Shown piece by piece: positions 38,722 to 47,176 of a DNA stretch of 64,000 nt; the stretch's first letter is position 1; each line of letters begins with the position of its first letter. The notes below the pieces were generated by a model, which ran no database searches, was not told the origin of the DNA, and saw nothing but the letters and a program-made list of their open reading frames with translations. This DNA comes from Ruminococcus sp. JC304. Lineage in GTDB: Bacteria; Bacillota; Clostridia; Lachnospirales; Lachnospiraceae. Location: assembly GCA_000285855.2 (NCBI GenBank), contig HE978651.1, positions 764,689 through 828,688 of the forward strand, in the 5' to 3' direction. Position numbers and translations under genes: made by a program.

Positions 38722-39960
38722 ATGTATTCAATCGACGATGTAGCAAAGACAGACAAGGATATTGCAGACCTGATCCAGGCGGAGCTTGCACGCCAGAACT
38801 CCCATATTGAGCTGATTGCTTCAGAGAACTGGGTAAGTAAAGCAGTTATGGCAGCAATGGGAAGCCCTCTTACGAATAAATATGCGGAAGGATATCCGGG
38901 GAAGAGATTTTATGGTGGATGTTCCTGTGTAGATGAGGTAGAAACTCTTGCAATTGAACGTGCGAAAGAATTATTCGGATGTGAATATGCAAATGTACAG
39001 CCACACTCCGGAGCACAGGCAAACATGGCAGTTTTCTTTGCAATGCTGCAGCCGGGAGATACTGTAATGGGTATGAATCTGGATCATGGTGGACATCTGA
39101 CACATGGAAGTGTTGCAAATATGTCCGGAACCTACTTCAAGCCAGTATATTATGGAGTAAATGATGATGGTGTGATCGATTATGAAGAAGTTAGAAGAAT
39201 CGCTATTGAGAATAAACCAAAGCTGATCGTAGCAGGTGCAAGTGCTTATGCCAGAGTTATTGATTTTAAGAAATTCCGTGAGATTGCAGATGAAGTTGGG
39301 GCTTATCTGATGGTAGATATGGCGCATATCGCCGGTCTGGTAGCAGGAGGACAGCATCCAAGCCCGATTCCTTATGCAGACGTTGTAACTACAACTACAC
39401 ACAAAACTCTGCGTGGACCAAGAGGCGGTCTGATTTTAAGCAGCGCAGAAAATGCAAAAAAATTCAACTTTAATAAAGCAGTATTTCCGGGAATCCAGGG
39501 CGGTCCTCTGATGCATGTGATCGCTGCCAAGGCAGTATGTTTCAAAGAAGCACTTCAGCCGGAATTTAAGGAATATGCAAAGATGATCGTTGAGAATGCG
39601 CAGGCACTTTGCAAAGGACTCCAGAAACGAGGAATTGATATCGTTTCCGGTGGTACAGACAATCATCTGATGCTTGTAGACCTCAGAAGTCTGGGCGTTA
39701 CAGGCAAGCAAATGGAGAATCTTCTTGATGACGTAAACATTACCTGCAATAAGAATGCAATTCCAAATGATCCCCAGTCTCCATTTGTTACAAGCGGTGT
39801 ACGTCTCGGAACAGCAGCAGTTACTTCACGAGGCATGAAACCGGAAGATATGGACAAGATCGCAGAAGCAATTGCTATGACCTTAAAAGAAGAAGGCAGC
39901 CAGGAAAAGGCAAAGGCAATCGTCAAAGAACTTACAGACAAATATCCTCTGGTTGGATAA
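38722..39960 (+). CDS. glyA: Serine hydroxymethyltransferase
   Basis: 412 residues, AAAGGAGG before ATG 38722. Interconverts serine plus THF with glycine plus methylene-THF, the main source of one-carbon units for thyA and the purine genes in this window. The PLP lysine is K228 in [63 protein letters not shown] and [13 protein letters not shown] match GlyA. Monocistronic, with an ideal promoter and a strong terminator. Confidence 0.97.
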   Translation: MYSIDDVAKTDKDIADLIQAELARQNSHIELIASENWVSKAVMAAMGSPLTNKYAEGYPGKRFYGGCSCVDEVETLAIERAKELFGCEYANVQPHSGAQANMAVFFAMLQPGDTVMGMNLDHGGHLTHGSVANMSGTYFKPVYYGVNDDGVIDYEEVRRIAIENKPKLIVAGASAYARVIDFKKFREIADEVGAYLMVDMAHIAGLVAGGQHPSPIPYADVVTTTTHKTLRGPRGGLILSSAENAKKFNFNKAVFPGIQGGPLMHVIAAKAVCFKEALQPEFKEYAKMIVENAQALCKGLQKRGIDIVSGGTDNHLMLVDLRSLGVTGKQMENLLDDVNITCNKNAIPNDPQSPFVTSGVRLGTAAVTSRGMKPEDMDKIAEAIAMTLKEEGSQEKAKAIVKELTDKYPLVG

Positions 39961-39981
39961 ATAAATCATACAAAATAATGT

Positions 39982-40030
39982 ATAAAAGCGAAATGCATGG
40001 TTCATGAGTGAACAGCACTTCGCTTTTATT
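39982..40030 (+). terminator. Terminator after glyA
   Basis: ATAAAAGCGAA pairs with TTCGCTTTTAT, then TTATT; an inner TTCA/TGAA stem closes the loop. Confidence 0.82.
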
Positions 40031-40058
40031 TATTATGTCGCTGAATCGAGAAACTTAT

Positions 40059-40123
40059 TTAATCGAATCAAGTAAGTCCCCTGCGGAGGTTACAAAAAGC
40101 AATAAGCAGTGGGTGGGGACCTT
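40059..40123. repeat. 65-bp stem-loop repeat, copy B
   Basis: Minus strand AAGGTCCCC...GGGGACTT with the tail ACTTGATTCGATTAA, matching copy A at 38495. Stem bases differ in ways that keep pairing (GTCCCC/GGGGAC here, GTCC/GGAC there). Confidence 0.7.
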
Positions 40124-40205
40124 AACCAAATTATACCAAAATTATCCAAATAAAATCATGGATTTTTTTCAGAAAACGTAGTATAGTAACAATAGCTGAT
40201 AATAA

Positions 40206-40232
40206 GTTACTGAGAACAGAGTGAACAGTAAC
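40206..40232 (+). repeat. 27-bp palindromic repeat, copy 3
   Basis: GTTACTGAGAAC...GTGAACAGTAAC, near-identical to 4764-4790 and 30496-30522. It lies 53 bases before trxB. The rest of 39961-40284 is AT-rich and holds only the terminator and the 65-bp repeat. Confidence 0.75.
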
Positions 40233-40284
40233 GATGATATATCACAGTATATTGAAAACAATCACAGAGAGCAGGTGACAGAAT

Positions 40285-41193
40285 TTGGAAAAAGTGATAA
40301 TCATAGGTGCCGGACCTGCAGGAATTTCCGCTGCGCTTTATGCAGTTCGTGGAAATCTGGATCCCCTGGTGATCAATAATGGGATCGGTGCATTGGAAAA
40401 AGCAGAGAAAATAGAAAACTATTATGGATTGGAACATCCTCTGTCCGGTCAGGAACTATATGACACAGGAATTAGTCAGGCGAAAGCGCTTGGCGTACGA
40501 ATATTGGATGCACAGGTTCTGGGAGTCGGTGGGTTTGATACTTTTGTGGTAAAAACTACAGAAGGTGAATTGGAGACTCAGAGTCTGATCCTTGCAACAG
40601 GAAGCAAACGTGCTGCACCGAAGATTCCGGGTGTTAAAGAGTTTGAGGGAAAAGGTGTCAGTTACTGTGCAATCTGCGATGCTTTCTTTTACAGAGGCAA
40701 GGATGTGGCAGTTCTGGGAAATGGTGATTTCGCCATGCATGAAGCAAAGGAATTGTCCAATACTGCTTCTACAGTAACCATTTATACAAACGGTGAAGAA
40801 CCGGAATTTACACCTGAAGAGAATATCAGTGTAAACACAATGAAGATCCAGTCTGTAGAGGGCGATGATCTGGTATCCGGAATCCGTCTTGAACCTGATG
40901 TACAGGCACAGGAAATAAATGCAGAAGCAGGTCAGCAGGCAAATGATTTCTGTCCTGCAGATGGTGTATTTATCGCAATGGGAACTGCAGGCAGTACTGA
41001 GATTGCCCGCCAGATGGGAGCTGAACTTACGGAAAAAGGCAACATTAAAGTTAATGAAAATATGGAAACAACCATCCCGGGACTCTATGCGGCAGGCGAT
41101 TGTACAGGTGGGCTTCTTCAGGTGGCGAAAGCTGTTTATGAAGGTGCACAGGCAGGTATTCATGCAGGAAAGTATGTGAGATCTTTAAAATGA
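40285..41193 (+). CDS. Thioredoxin reductase-like flavoprotein lacking NADPH motifs
   Basis: 302 residues, TTG start at 40285. FAD motifs are intact: VIIIGAGPAGISAALYA at the N-terminus and GLYAAGDCTGGLLQVAKAVYEGAQ at the C-terminus. The redox pair is C128/C131 in SYCAICDAF. The second Rossmann segment reads LGNGDFAMHEAKEL instead of GGGxSAxEEA, and the HRRxxxR motif that binds the NADPH phosphate is replaced by IYTNGEEPEF. This matches the pyridine-nucleotide-independent group typified by the ferredoxin-dependent flavin thioredoxin reductase of Clostridium. trxA follows 38 bases later, so thioredoxin is the probable partner. Confidence 0.85.
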   Translation: MEKVIIIGAGPAGISAALYAVRGNLDPLVINNGIGALEKAEKIENYYGLEHPLSGQELYDTGISQAKALGVRILDAQVLGVGGFDTFVVKTTEGELETQSLILATGSKRAAPKIPGVKEFEGKGVSYCAICDAFFYRGKDVAVLGNGDFAMHEAKELSNTASTVTIYTNGEEPEFTPEENISVNTMKIQSVEGDDLVSGIRLEPDVQAQEINAEAGQQANDFCPADGVFIAMGTAGSTEIARQMGAELTEKGNIKVNENMETTIPGLYAAGDCTGGLLQVAKAVYEGAQAGIHAGKYVRSLK

Positions 41194-41231
41194 TGTTAGA
41201 GTCAAAAGAATAAGCAAAGGAGATATGAATT

Positions 41232-41534
41232 ATGGCAAAAGAGATTACAACAGCAAATTTTGAAACAGAAGTATTAAAATCTGAGAAACCGGTTCTTATT
41301 GATTTCTGGGCAACATGGTGTGGTCCATGTATGCGTCAGGGTCCGATTGTAGAAGAACTGGCAGAAGAGGGATACGCAGTAGGAAAAGTAGACGTAGATC
41401 AGAATATGGCACTTGCACAGCAGTTTCGTGTTGTAAGCATCCCTACACTGATCCTGTTTAAGAATGGGGCAGAAGTGCAGCGTTTTGTAGGTCTTACTTC
41501 CAAAGAAGACTTAAAGAATGCACTGGAAGGCTAA
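41232..41534 (+). CDS. trxA: Thioredoxin
   Basis: 100 residues, AAAGGAG before the start. Classical active site WCGPC with C30 and C33 in FWATWCGPCMRQGP, the cis-proline in VSIPTLILFKNG (IPT), and the terminal helix. Cytoplasmic dithiol carrier reduced by the neighbouring flavoprotein. The radical SAM gene starts only six bases after its stop codon, so the three are probably co-transcribed. Confidence 0.97.
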   Translation: MAKEITTANFETEVLKSEKPVLIDFWATWCGPCMRQGPIVEELAEEGYAVGKVDVDQNMALAQQFRVVSIPTLILFKNGAEVQRFVGLTSKEDLKNALEG

Positions 41535-41540
41535 AGCTTT

Positions 41541-43229
41541 ATGAAGATTTTATTAGCGGCATGCAATGCCAAATATATTCATTCCAATCTTGCAGTCTAT
41601 GATCTGCAGGCATATGCATCTGAATATACAGACCATATCATATTGAAAGAATATACGATCAATCAGCAGAAAGATGATATCATGCGTGATATTTATCTGG
41701 AGCATCCGGATGTGGTATGTGTGTCCTGTTATATCTGGAATATTTCTTTTGTAAAAGAACTGATGGCAGATCTGGCAAAGATTCTTCCGGGCGCCGACTT
41801 CTGGGCCGGCGGTCCGGAAGTTTCTTATGATGCGGAGAAATTTCTGTCAGAGAATCCGGAATTTACAGGAGTTATGGTAGGAGAAGGGGAAGAAACTTTT
41901 CAGGAACTTTCAGGATATTATGTTAAGAAGAATCCGGAAAAACTGGAAAATATAACAGGAATCTGCTACAGAGACGGAGAGAAGATCATACATAATGGAT
42001 GGCGTCGGATCATGGATCTCAGCAGTATTCCCTTTATTTACAAAGATCTGTCAGAGTTTAAGAACAGGATCATTTATTATGAGAGCAGCAGAGGATGTCC
42101 CTTTTCCTGCAGCTATTGTTTGTCTTCTGTAGATAAGAAGCTGCGGTTCAGGGATATAGAGATGGTGAAAAAGGAACTGCAGTTTTTTATAGATCATAAG
42201 GTTCCGCAGGTGAAATTTGTAGATCGTACCTTTAACTGTAAACATGATCATGCGATGGCAATCTGGAAGTATATTAATGATCATGACAATGGGGTAACAA
42301 ACTTTCATTTTGAAATATCAGCAGATCTGTTAAGAGAAGAGGAACTGCAGGAAATGTCAACCATGCGCCCAGGTCTGATCCAGCTGGAGATCGGAGTACA
42401 GTCCACAAATCCGGATACAATTAAAGCGATACACAGAACAATGGATTTTGAAAAGCTGAAAGGAATTGTGGACCGTATCCACAGCTTTGGAAATATCCAT
42501 CAGCATCTGGACCTGATCGCAGGACTGCCCTATGAGGACTATGACAGTTTCCGCAATTCTTTTAATGATGTTTATGCGCTGAAACCACAGCAGCTTCAGT
42601 TGGGATTTTTGAAAGTTCTGAAAGGCTCACACATGATGGAAATGTGCCGTGAATATGGCATTGTCTATAAGAATCGGGAACCCTATGAGGTTCTTTCCAC
42701 AAAATGGCTGGATTATGGTCATGTTCTGAAATTGAAAAATGTGGAAAATATGGTGGAAGTGTATTATAATAGTGGACAATTCCAGAAAACACTGGAATAT
42801 GCGGAGAGCTTTTTTCCGGATGCGTTTTCTATTTATGAAGGTCTTGGAATCTTTTATATGGAAAAAGGGTATGGAGATGTTTCTCATACCAGAATGAGAC
42901 GGTATGAAATTCTTCTGGAATATCTGGAGACTGTACCGGGAATTTCCAGGGCAGAGGTAGCTGACCGGATGATACTGGATCTTTATCTGAGAGAAAATCT
43001 GAAGAGTCGTCCGGGATTTGCCGGGGATCAGAAGCCCTATGAAAAGCTTGTATGGGACTATAGAAAGCGGGCACATGTACCGAAAAATGCCCATGTGGAA
43101 GTGTTCGGAAACGGCAGAGCTTTGTATTTTGACTATAACCGCAAGGATCCTTTGGATAACAATGCTTATGTGGAGGATGTTACAGAACAAATTTTTAATT
43201 TCAGAGGCAACTCTGAGAGTTGTTATTAA
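41541..43229 (+). CDS. B12-binding radical SAM protein (DUF4080 type)
   Basis: 562 residues. The N-terminal 140 residues form a B12-binding-like Rossmann domain (LLAACNAKYIHSNLAVYDLQ, FWAGGPEVSYDAE, MVGEGEETFQEL). The radical SAM core follows with the [4Fe-4S] triad in SSRGCPFSCSYCLSS (about residues 184-198), then DRTFNCKHDHAMAIW and QLEIGVQSTNPDTIKAIHRT. The C-terminal about 150 residues correspond to DUF4080. This family is widespread in Firmicutes; substrate unknown. The canonical cobalamin-binding DxHxxG motif is not obvious, so B12 binding is uncertain. Only six bases separate it from trxA. Confidence 0.88.
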   Translation: MKILLAACNAKYIHSNLAVYDLQAYASEYTDHIILKEYTINQQKDDIMRDIYLEHPDVVCVSCYIWNISFVKELMADLAKILPGADFWAGGPEVSYDAEKFLSENPEFTGVMVGEGEETFQELSGYYVKKNPEKLENITGICYRDGEKIIHNGWRRIMDLSSIPFIYKDLSEFKNRIIYYESSRGCPFSCSYCLSSVDKKLRFRDIEMVKKELQFFIDHKVPQVKFVDRTFNCKHDHAMAIWKYINDHDNGVTNFHFEISADLLREEELQEMSTMRPGLIQLEIGVQSTNPDTIKAIHRTMDFEKLKGIVDRIHSFGNIHQHLDLIAGLPYEDYDSFRNSFNDVYALKPQQLQLGFLKVLKGSHMMEMCREYGIVYKNREPYEVLSTKWLDYGHVLKLKNVENMVEVYYNSGQFQKTLEYAESFFPDAFSIYEGLGIFYMEKGYGDVSHTRMRRYEILLEYLETVPGISRAEVADRMILDLYLRENLKSRPGFAGDQKPYEKLVWDYRKRAHVPKNAHVEVFGNGRALYFDYNRKDPLDNNAYVEDVTEQIFNFRGNSESCY

Positions 43230-43244
43230 AACGAGGTGACAGAA

Positions 43245-43352
43245 ATGGGAATGTTTAATCCAAAAAACCGTAAAGTGATCTGTGCGATCATTGCTGTGAT
43301 TCTGGTGCTGGCGATGGTAGTGCCGATGGTATTATCTCTTCTGGTTTATTAA
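43245..43352 (+). CDS. 35-residue single-helix membrane peptide
   Basis: A short gene with GAGGTGA well placed before ATG 43245 and a TAA at 43350. MGMFNPKNRKVICA is basic, then one hydrophobic helix (IIAVILVLAMVVPMVLSLLV) and a terminal Tyr. It fits tightly between the radical SAM gene (15 bases) and the next ORF (11 bases), so it is likely translated. No family recognised. Similar one-helix peptides regulate or stabilise membrane complexes, but nothing here identifies a partner. Confidence 0.65.
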   Translation: MGMFNPKNRKVICAIIAVILVLAMVVPMVLSLLVY

Positions 43353-43363
43353 GGGGCAGTACA

Positions 43364-44029
43364 ATGAGACTGGGACAAAAAGCAATGGAAGCATTACAGG
43401 CAGAGGTTACCGGATGCCTGCTGCCGGGAGATGAACTGGTTGTGGCCTGTCCGGTGGCACTGGGAGGAACTTCACGTATTGCAAAACAGGAGAGAGAGAA
43501 ACTGTCAGAGCGATTTTCAGCAGGCTTTGTCTGCGACTGTATGTTGTTGCAGCAGGAATACGGATTCAGTAAAAAAGACCATGAAGGCAGAGATATGAGT
43601 AATCTTCATCTGGAGGAAAAAGCAGAAGGCAGCAGTATATGGCAGATGGCTGTGCAGGCAGGTGCAAGTGCTCTCTATGCCATGGGCGAAGGGGGATTTT
43701 TAAGTGCCCTCTGGAAAGTGGCAGAGGCTTCCCAGGTGGGACTGACTGTGGATTTTCGTAAGGTACCTGTCCGTCAGGAAACGATAGAGGTCTGTGAAAT
43801 ATTTGATCTTAATCCATATAAATTGTGTTCACATGGATCTGTGCTTATTGGAATCTGTGGCGGAGAGGCATTAGTTCAGGAACTTCATAATGCAGGCTAT
43901 GAAGCTGCAGTGATCGGACAGACCAATGCCGGAAATGATCGTCTGCTGTACAGCGGTGGGAATGCAAGATATCTGGAACGACCGGCAGAGGACGAATTAT
44001 ATAAAGTGTGCAAGAAACAAAAGAAATAA
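43364..44029 (+). CDS. AIR synthase-like C-terminal domain protein (HypE/PurM fold)
   Basis: 221 residues. GEGGFLSALWKVAEASQVGL followed by TVDFRKVPVRQETIEVCEIF and DLNPYKLCSHGSVLIGICGG matches the C-terminal domain of AIR-synthase-related proteins such as HypE and ThiL, where the GG-xxx-AL segment and the LDP-Y motif recur. The N-terminal ATP-binding half with its aspartate-rich motif is missing, so it is probably not a full HypE and hydrogenase maturation cannot be assumed. Embedded between a membrane peptide and trmL. Function unknown. Confidence 0.65.
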   Translation: MRLGQKAMEALQAEVTGCLLPGDELVVACPVALGGTSRIAKQEREKLSERFSAGFVCDCMLLQQEYGFSKKDHEGRDMSNLHLEEKAEGSSIWQMAVQAGASALYAMGEGGFLSALWKVAEASQVGLTVDFRKVPVRQETIEVCEIFDLNPYKLCSHGSVLIGICGGEALVQELHNAGYEAAVIGQTNAGNDRLLYSGGNARYLERPAEDELYKVCKKQKK

Positions 44030-44048
44030 AAAGAACAGGACTAATAAA

Positions 44049-44549
44049 ATGGCAAAGTTAAATATTGTACTTCATGAGCCGGAGATTCCGGCAAATACAG
44101 GAAATATTGGACGTACCTGTGTGGCAACAGGCACCAGACTTCATCTGATCGAGCCGCTGGGCTTCTCCCTGAGCGAGAAGGCGCTGAAGCGTGCAGGAAT
44201 GGATTACTGGAAGGACCTGGACGTAACTACCTATCTGGATTATGAGGATTTTCTGCAGAAAAATCCGGGAGCAAAGATTTATTATGCCACTACAAAAGCT
44301 CCCCAGACCTATGTGGATGTTAATTATGAGGAAGACTGTTATATTATGTTTGGCAAAGAAAGTGCAGGAATCCCGGAGGATATTCTTGTGAATCATCAGG
44401 ATACCTGTGTGCGGATTCCTATGATCGGAGATATCCGTTCTTTGAATCTGAGTAATTCTGTAGCTATTGTTCTTTATGAGGCACTGCGTCAGAATCATTT
44501 TGACCATATGAATCTGGCCGGACATCTGAGAAATTATGAGTGGGATTGA
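44049..44549 (+). CDS. trmL: tRNA (cytidine/uridine-34-2'-O)-methyltransferase TrmL
   Basis: 166 residues from ATG 44049; the longer frame start at 43926 overlaps the previous gene and lacks a family match. A SPOUT (SpoU) methyltransferase that 2'-O-methylates the wobble base of leucine tRNAs. The knot motifs are clear: LHEPEIPANTGNIGRTCVAT at the N-terminus, GKESAGIPEDIL (motif 2) and PMIGDIRSLNLSNSVAIVLY (motif 3, SAM binding). The length matches the minimal TrmL. It starts 19 bases after the preceding stop. Confidence 0.95.
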   Translation: MAKLNIVLHEPEIPANTGNIGRTCVATGTRLHLIEPLGFSLSEKALKRAGMDYWKDLDVTTYLDYEDFLQKNPGAKIYYATTKAPQTYVDVNYEEDCYIMFGKESAGIPEDILVNHQDTCVRIPMIGDIRSLNLSNSVAIVLYEALRQNHFDHMNLAGHLRNYEWD

Positions 44550-44587
44550 GTGAAAGATTCGGACTGCCTGATAGGAGTTTTGAACAG

Positions 44588-44614
44588 AAAAGCTGCCTGA
44601 TGGCAGCTTTTTTT
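44588..44614. terminator. Terminator between trmL and the ABC-F gene
   Basis: AAAGCTGCC-TGAT-GGCAGCTTT, seven T on the + side and four on the minus side; sits between convergent genes. Confidence 0.9.
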
Positions 44615-44623
44615 AACATTTAT

Positions 44624-46177
44624 TTAGAGCTTGGTGGTCCATTGAGACAGATCCCAGACCTGAGTAGCCAGGCCTTCATAGAATTCCGGCTCATGGCAGA
44701 CCATCAGGACACTTCCCTTGTACTCCTTCAGGGCTCGCTTTAATTCTTCCTTGGCAGCCACATCCAGATGGTTGGTTGGCTCGTCCAGCAAAAGTACATT
44801 GGTAGGTCTATTTAACAATTTGCAAAGTCTTACCTTGGCTTGTTCACCGCCACTTAAAACCATGATACGGCTCTCAATATGTTTGGTGGTGAGACCACAT
44901 TTTGCCAGAGCAGAGCGTACCTCATACTGGGTGTAGGAAGGAAATTCCTGCCAGATTTCATCAATGCAGATGTTATCTCCGGAACCGGACATTTCCTGTT
45001 CGAAATAACCGATCTCCAGGTAATCCCCTTGTTCTACTTCGCCGGACAGAGGCGGGATCAATCCCAGAATACTTTTTAACAGAGTAGTCTTACCGATGCC
45101 GTTGGCACCGATCAGGGCTACTTTTTCTTTGCGCTCCATGGTCAGATTCAAAGGTTTGGACAGCGGCTCGTCATATCCGATGACAAGATCCCTTGCTTCA
45201 AAAATAATGCGGCCGGTGGTGCGGCCTTCCTTGAAATGGAATTCTGGTTTTGGTTTTTCGGCAGCCAGTTCGATCATATCCATTTTGTCCAGCTTTTTCT
45301 GACGGGACATTGCCATATTACGGGTGGCAACACGGGCCTTATTTCTGGCTACAAAATCCTTCAGGTCTGCAATTTCCTTCTGCTGTCGGTTGTAGGCGGC
45401 CTCCAGCTGGGATTTTTTCATAGCATACACTTCCTGAAATTTATCATAATCGCCTACATAGCGATTCAATTCCTGATTATCCATATGATAGACCAGATTG
45501 ATCACACTGTTCAGAAATGGAATATCGTGGCTGATTAGGATAAAGGCATTTTCGTAATCATTCAGATAACGTTTCAGCCATTCAATATGCTCTGCATCCA
45601 GATAGTTAGTGGGCTCATCCAGGAGAAGAATATCCGGTTTCTCCAGCAGAAGCTTGCCCAGCAGAATCTTGGTACGCTGCCCGCCGGATAATTCTGTTAC
45701 ATCACGGTCCAGACCGATTTCTGTCAGTCCCAGTGCCCGGCCTACTTCTTCAACTTTGGCATCGATCATATAGAAATCATGCATGGTCAGCAGATCCTGG
45801 AGGGTACCAAGATCCTCCATATACTGCTCCAGCTCTTCAGGAGTAGCTTCGCCCATTTTTTCACAGATTTCATTCATCTGTTTTTCCATATCGTACAGAA
45901 AATCAAAGGCAGATGCCAGTACCTGGCGGATAGTCATTCCGGGAGTCAGTACTGTGTGCTGATCCAGATAGCCAACCCGGACATTTTTGGCCCATTCCAC
46001 TTTGCCTTCGTCCGGCATTAATTTGCCGGTAATAATATTCATAAAGGTAGATTTTCCCTCGCCGTTGGCTCCGATAAGCCCCACATGCTCACCTTTCAGC
46101 AGACGAAAGGACACATCATTAAAAATCGCACGGTCACCAAAGCCGTGAGTCAGGTGTTCTACATTTAATATACTCAT
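44624..46177 (-). CDS. ABC-F family ATPase (YbiT/YkpA-like)
   Basis: 517 residues, GAGGAG before ATG 46177. Two ABC domains in one chain without membrane segments: Walker A GANGEGKST with signature LSGGQRTK and Walker B LLLDEPTNYLD, then the P-site-tRNA-interaction linker (QLEAAYNRQQKEIADLKDFV) rich in Lys/Arg, then Walker A GANGIGKTT with signature LSGGEQAK and LLLDEPTNHLD. ABC-F proteins act on ribosomes: translation factors or antibiotic protection. The size and linker resemble the housekeeping YbiT/YkpA group rather than the antibiotic-resistance groups, but this cannot be settled by eye. Confidence 0.9.
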   Translation of the reverse strand: MSILNVEHLTHGFGDRAIFNDVSFRLLKGEHVGLIGANGEGKSTFMNIITGKLMPDEGKVEWAKNVRVGYLDQHTVLTPGMTIRQVLASAFDFLYDMEKQMNEICEKMGEATPEELEQYMEDLGTLQDLLTMHDFYMIDAKVEEVGRALGLTEIGLDRDVTELSGGQRTKILLGKLLLEKPDILLLDEPTNYLDAEHIEWLKRYLNDYENAFILISHDIPFLNSVINLVYHMDNQELNRYVGDYDKFQEVYAMKKSQLEAAYNRQQKEIADLKDFVARNKARVATRNMAMSRQKKLDKMDMIELAAEKPKPEFHFKEGRTTGRIIFEARDLVIGYDEPLSKPLNLTMERKEKVALIGANGIGKTTLLKSILGLIPPLSGEVEQGDYLEIGYFEQEMSGSGDNICIDEIWQEFPSYTQYEVRSALAKCGLTTKHIESRIMVLSGGEQAKVRLCKLLNRPTNVLLLDEPTNHLDVAAKEELKRALKEYKGSVLMVCHEPEFYEGLATQVWDLSQWTTKL

Positions 46178-46212
46178 AAATTCTCCTCTTCTTGATGCGA
46201 AAATACAAAGTC

Positions 46213-46241
46213 AGTGTAGCAAACACAGGGTATGCTGTCAA
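46213..46241 (-). promoter_or_regulatory. Promoter for the ABC-F gene
   Basis: Minus strand TTGACA (46241-46236), 17-base spacer, TACACT (46218-46213), 36 bases before the start. Confidence 0.7.
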
Positions 46242-46289
46242 TAAGACATCATAATAAAAATATGTTTATAGATTTTATAAAAATTTTCG

Positions 46290-46318
46290 TTGACCATATC
46301 CTTCTCTTTCGTTAGACT
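46290..46318 (+). promoter_or_regulatory. Promoter for the TetR gene
   Basis: TTGACC (46290-46295), 17-base spacer, TAGACT (46313-46318), 59 bases before the start. Confidence 0.6.
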
Positions 46319-46376
46319 TAAATTAGGATTTACTGATACAAGATAGAAATTTTATAAATAATATGGAGGCAGACTT

Positions 46377-46931
46377 ATGTCGAACACCACGAAGATTGCT
46401 CTGGAGGATTCCCTGAAGCGTTTGCTTTTGCGAAAGCCTCTGGATAAGATTACAATTACAGATATTACTACGGATTGCGGAATCAGCAGGATGGCCTTTT
46501 ATTATCACTTCAAAGATATCTATGATCTGGTGGAATGGTGCTGTGTGGAGGATGGAACCAAGGCATTGCAGGGCAAGAAAACCTATGATTCCTGGACAGA
46601 GGGGCTGACCCAGGTATTTGAGGCTGTTCTGGAGAATAAACCTTTTATTATGAATGTGTATCGCTGTGTCAGCAGAGAAAAAATGGAAAATTATCTCTAC
46701 AAGTTGACCTATCACCTGATTGCAGGAGTAGTGGAAGAGAAATGTAAGGGAAAAAATGTAACCCAGGAGGATAAGCAGTTTATTGCGAATTTTTATAAAT
46801 ATGGTTTTGTAGGAATTATGCTTGAATGGATTCAGGATGGAATGAAGGAAGATATCAATGAACTGGTTGGAAAAATCAGCCTTACCCTACATGGAACCAT
46901 TACTACTTCAATTGAGAATTTTACAATGTGA
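46377..46931 (+). CDS. TetR-family regulator, DhaS-like
   Basis: 184 residues. The N-terminal helix-turn-helix is KITITDITTDCGISRMAFYY followed by HFKDIYDLVEW (about 23-53). The C-terminal all-helical domain matches the TetR_C_8 type seen in the DhaS activator group. It precedes the oleate hydratase gene, the usual neighbour of fatty-acid-responsive TetR proteins, so it may sense unsaturated fatty acids and control ohyA. That link is inferred from position; each gene has its own promoter and a terminator lies between them. Confidence 0.88.
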   Translation: MSNTTKIALEDSLKRLLLRKPLDKITITDITTDCGISRMAFYYHFKDIYDLVEWCCVEDGTKALQGKKTYDSWTEGLTQVFEAVLENKPFIMNVYRCVSREKMENYLYKLTYHLIAGVVEEKCKGKNVTQEDKQFIANFYKYGFVGIMLEWIQDGMKEDINELVGKISLTLHGTITTSIENFTM

Positions 46932-46944
46932 ATAAGATTTTATC

Positions 46945-46988
46945 AAAATCCGGCAGATGATAAGTTTTTTATCATTGGCCGGGTTTTG
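46945..46988 (+). terminator. Terminator after the TetR gene
   Basis: AAAATCCGGC pairs with GCCGGGTTTT and an inner ATGATAA/TTATCAT stem extends it. Confidence 0.8.
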
Positions 46989-46992
46989 TAAA

Positions 46993-47021
46993 TTGAAAAG
47001 AGAAATGTGGACTGCTATGAT
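46993..47021 (+). promoter_or_regulatory. Promoter for oleate hydratase
   Basis: TTGAAA (46993-46998), 17-base spacer, TATGAT (47016-47021). It begins five bases after the TetR terminator. Confidence 0.6.
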
Positions 47022-47176
47022 ACAACCATAAACAAAAAAGAAATACATTACACAGAATACAATGTTCATATGCAAAGAAGATCATGTAATGTAAGGTAAC
47101 TGACAATGGATAAAACGCAGTGACGATGGATAAAATAAAGTCAGAGAGACTGCTGATAAGAAAGGTGGACAAACAT

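Noticed and set aside
43364-44029. Hydrogenase maturation factor HypE
   Set aside because: Only the C-terminal AIR-synthase half is recognisable. The ATP-binding half and the C-terminal cysteine motif of HypE are missing, and no hyp genes are nearby.
44624-46177. ABC-F gene as an antibiotic resistance determinant
   Set aside because: Its size and linker look like the housekeeping YbiT/YkpA group, and there is no resistance-type leader peptide upstream.
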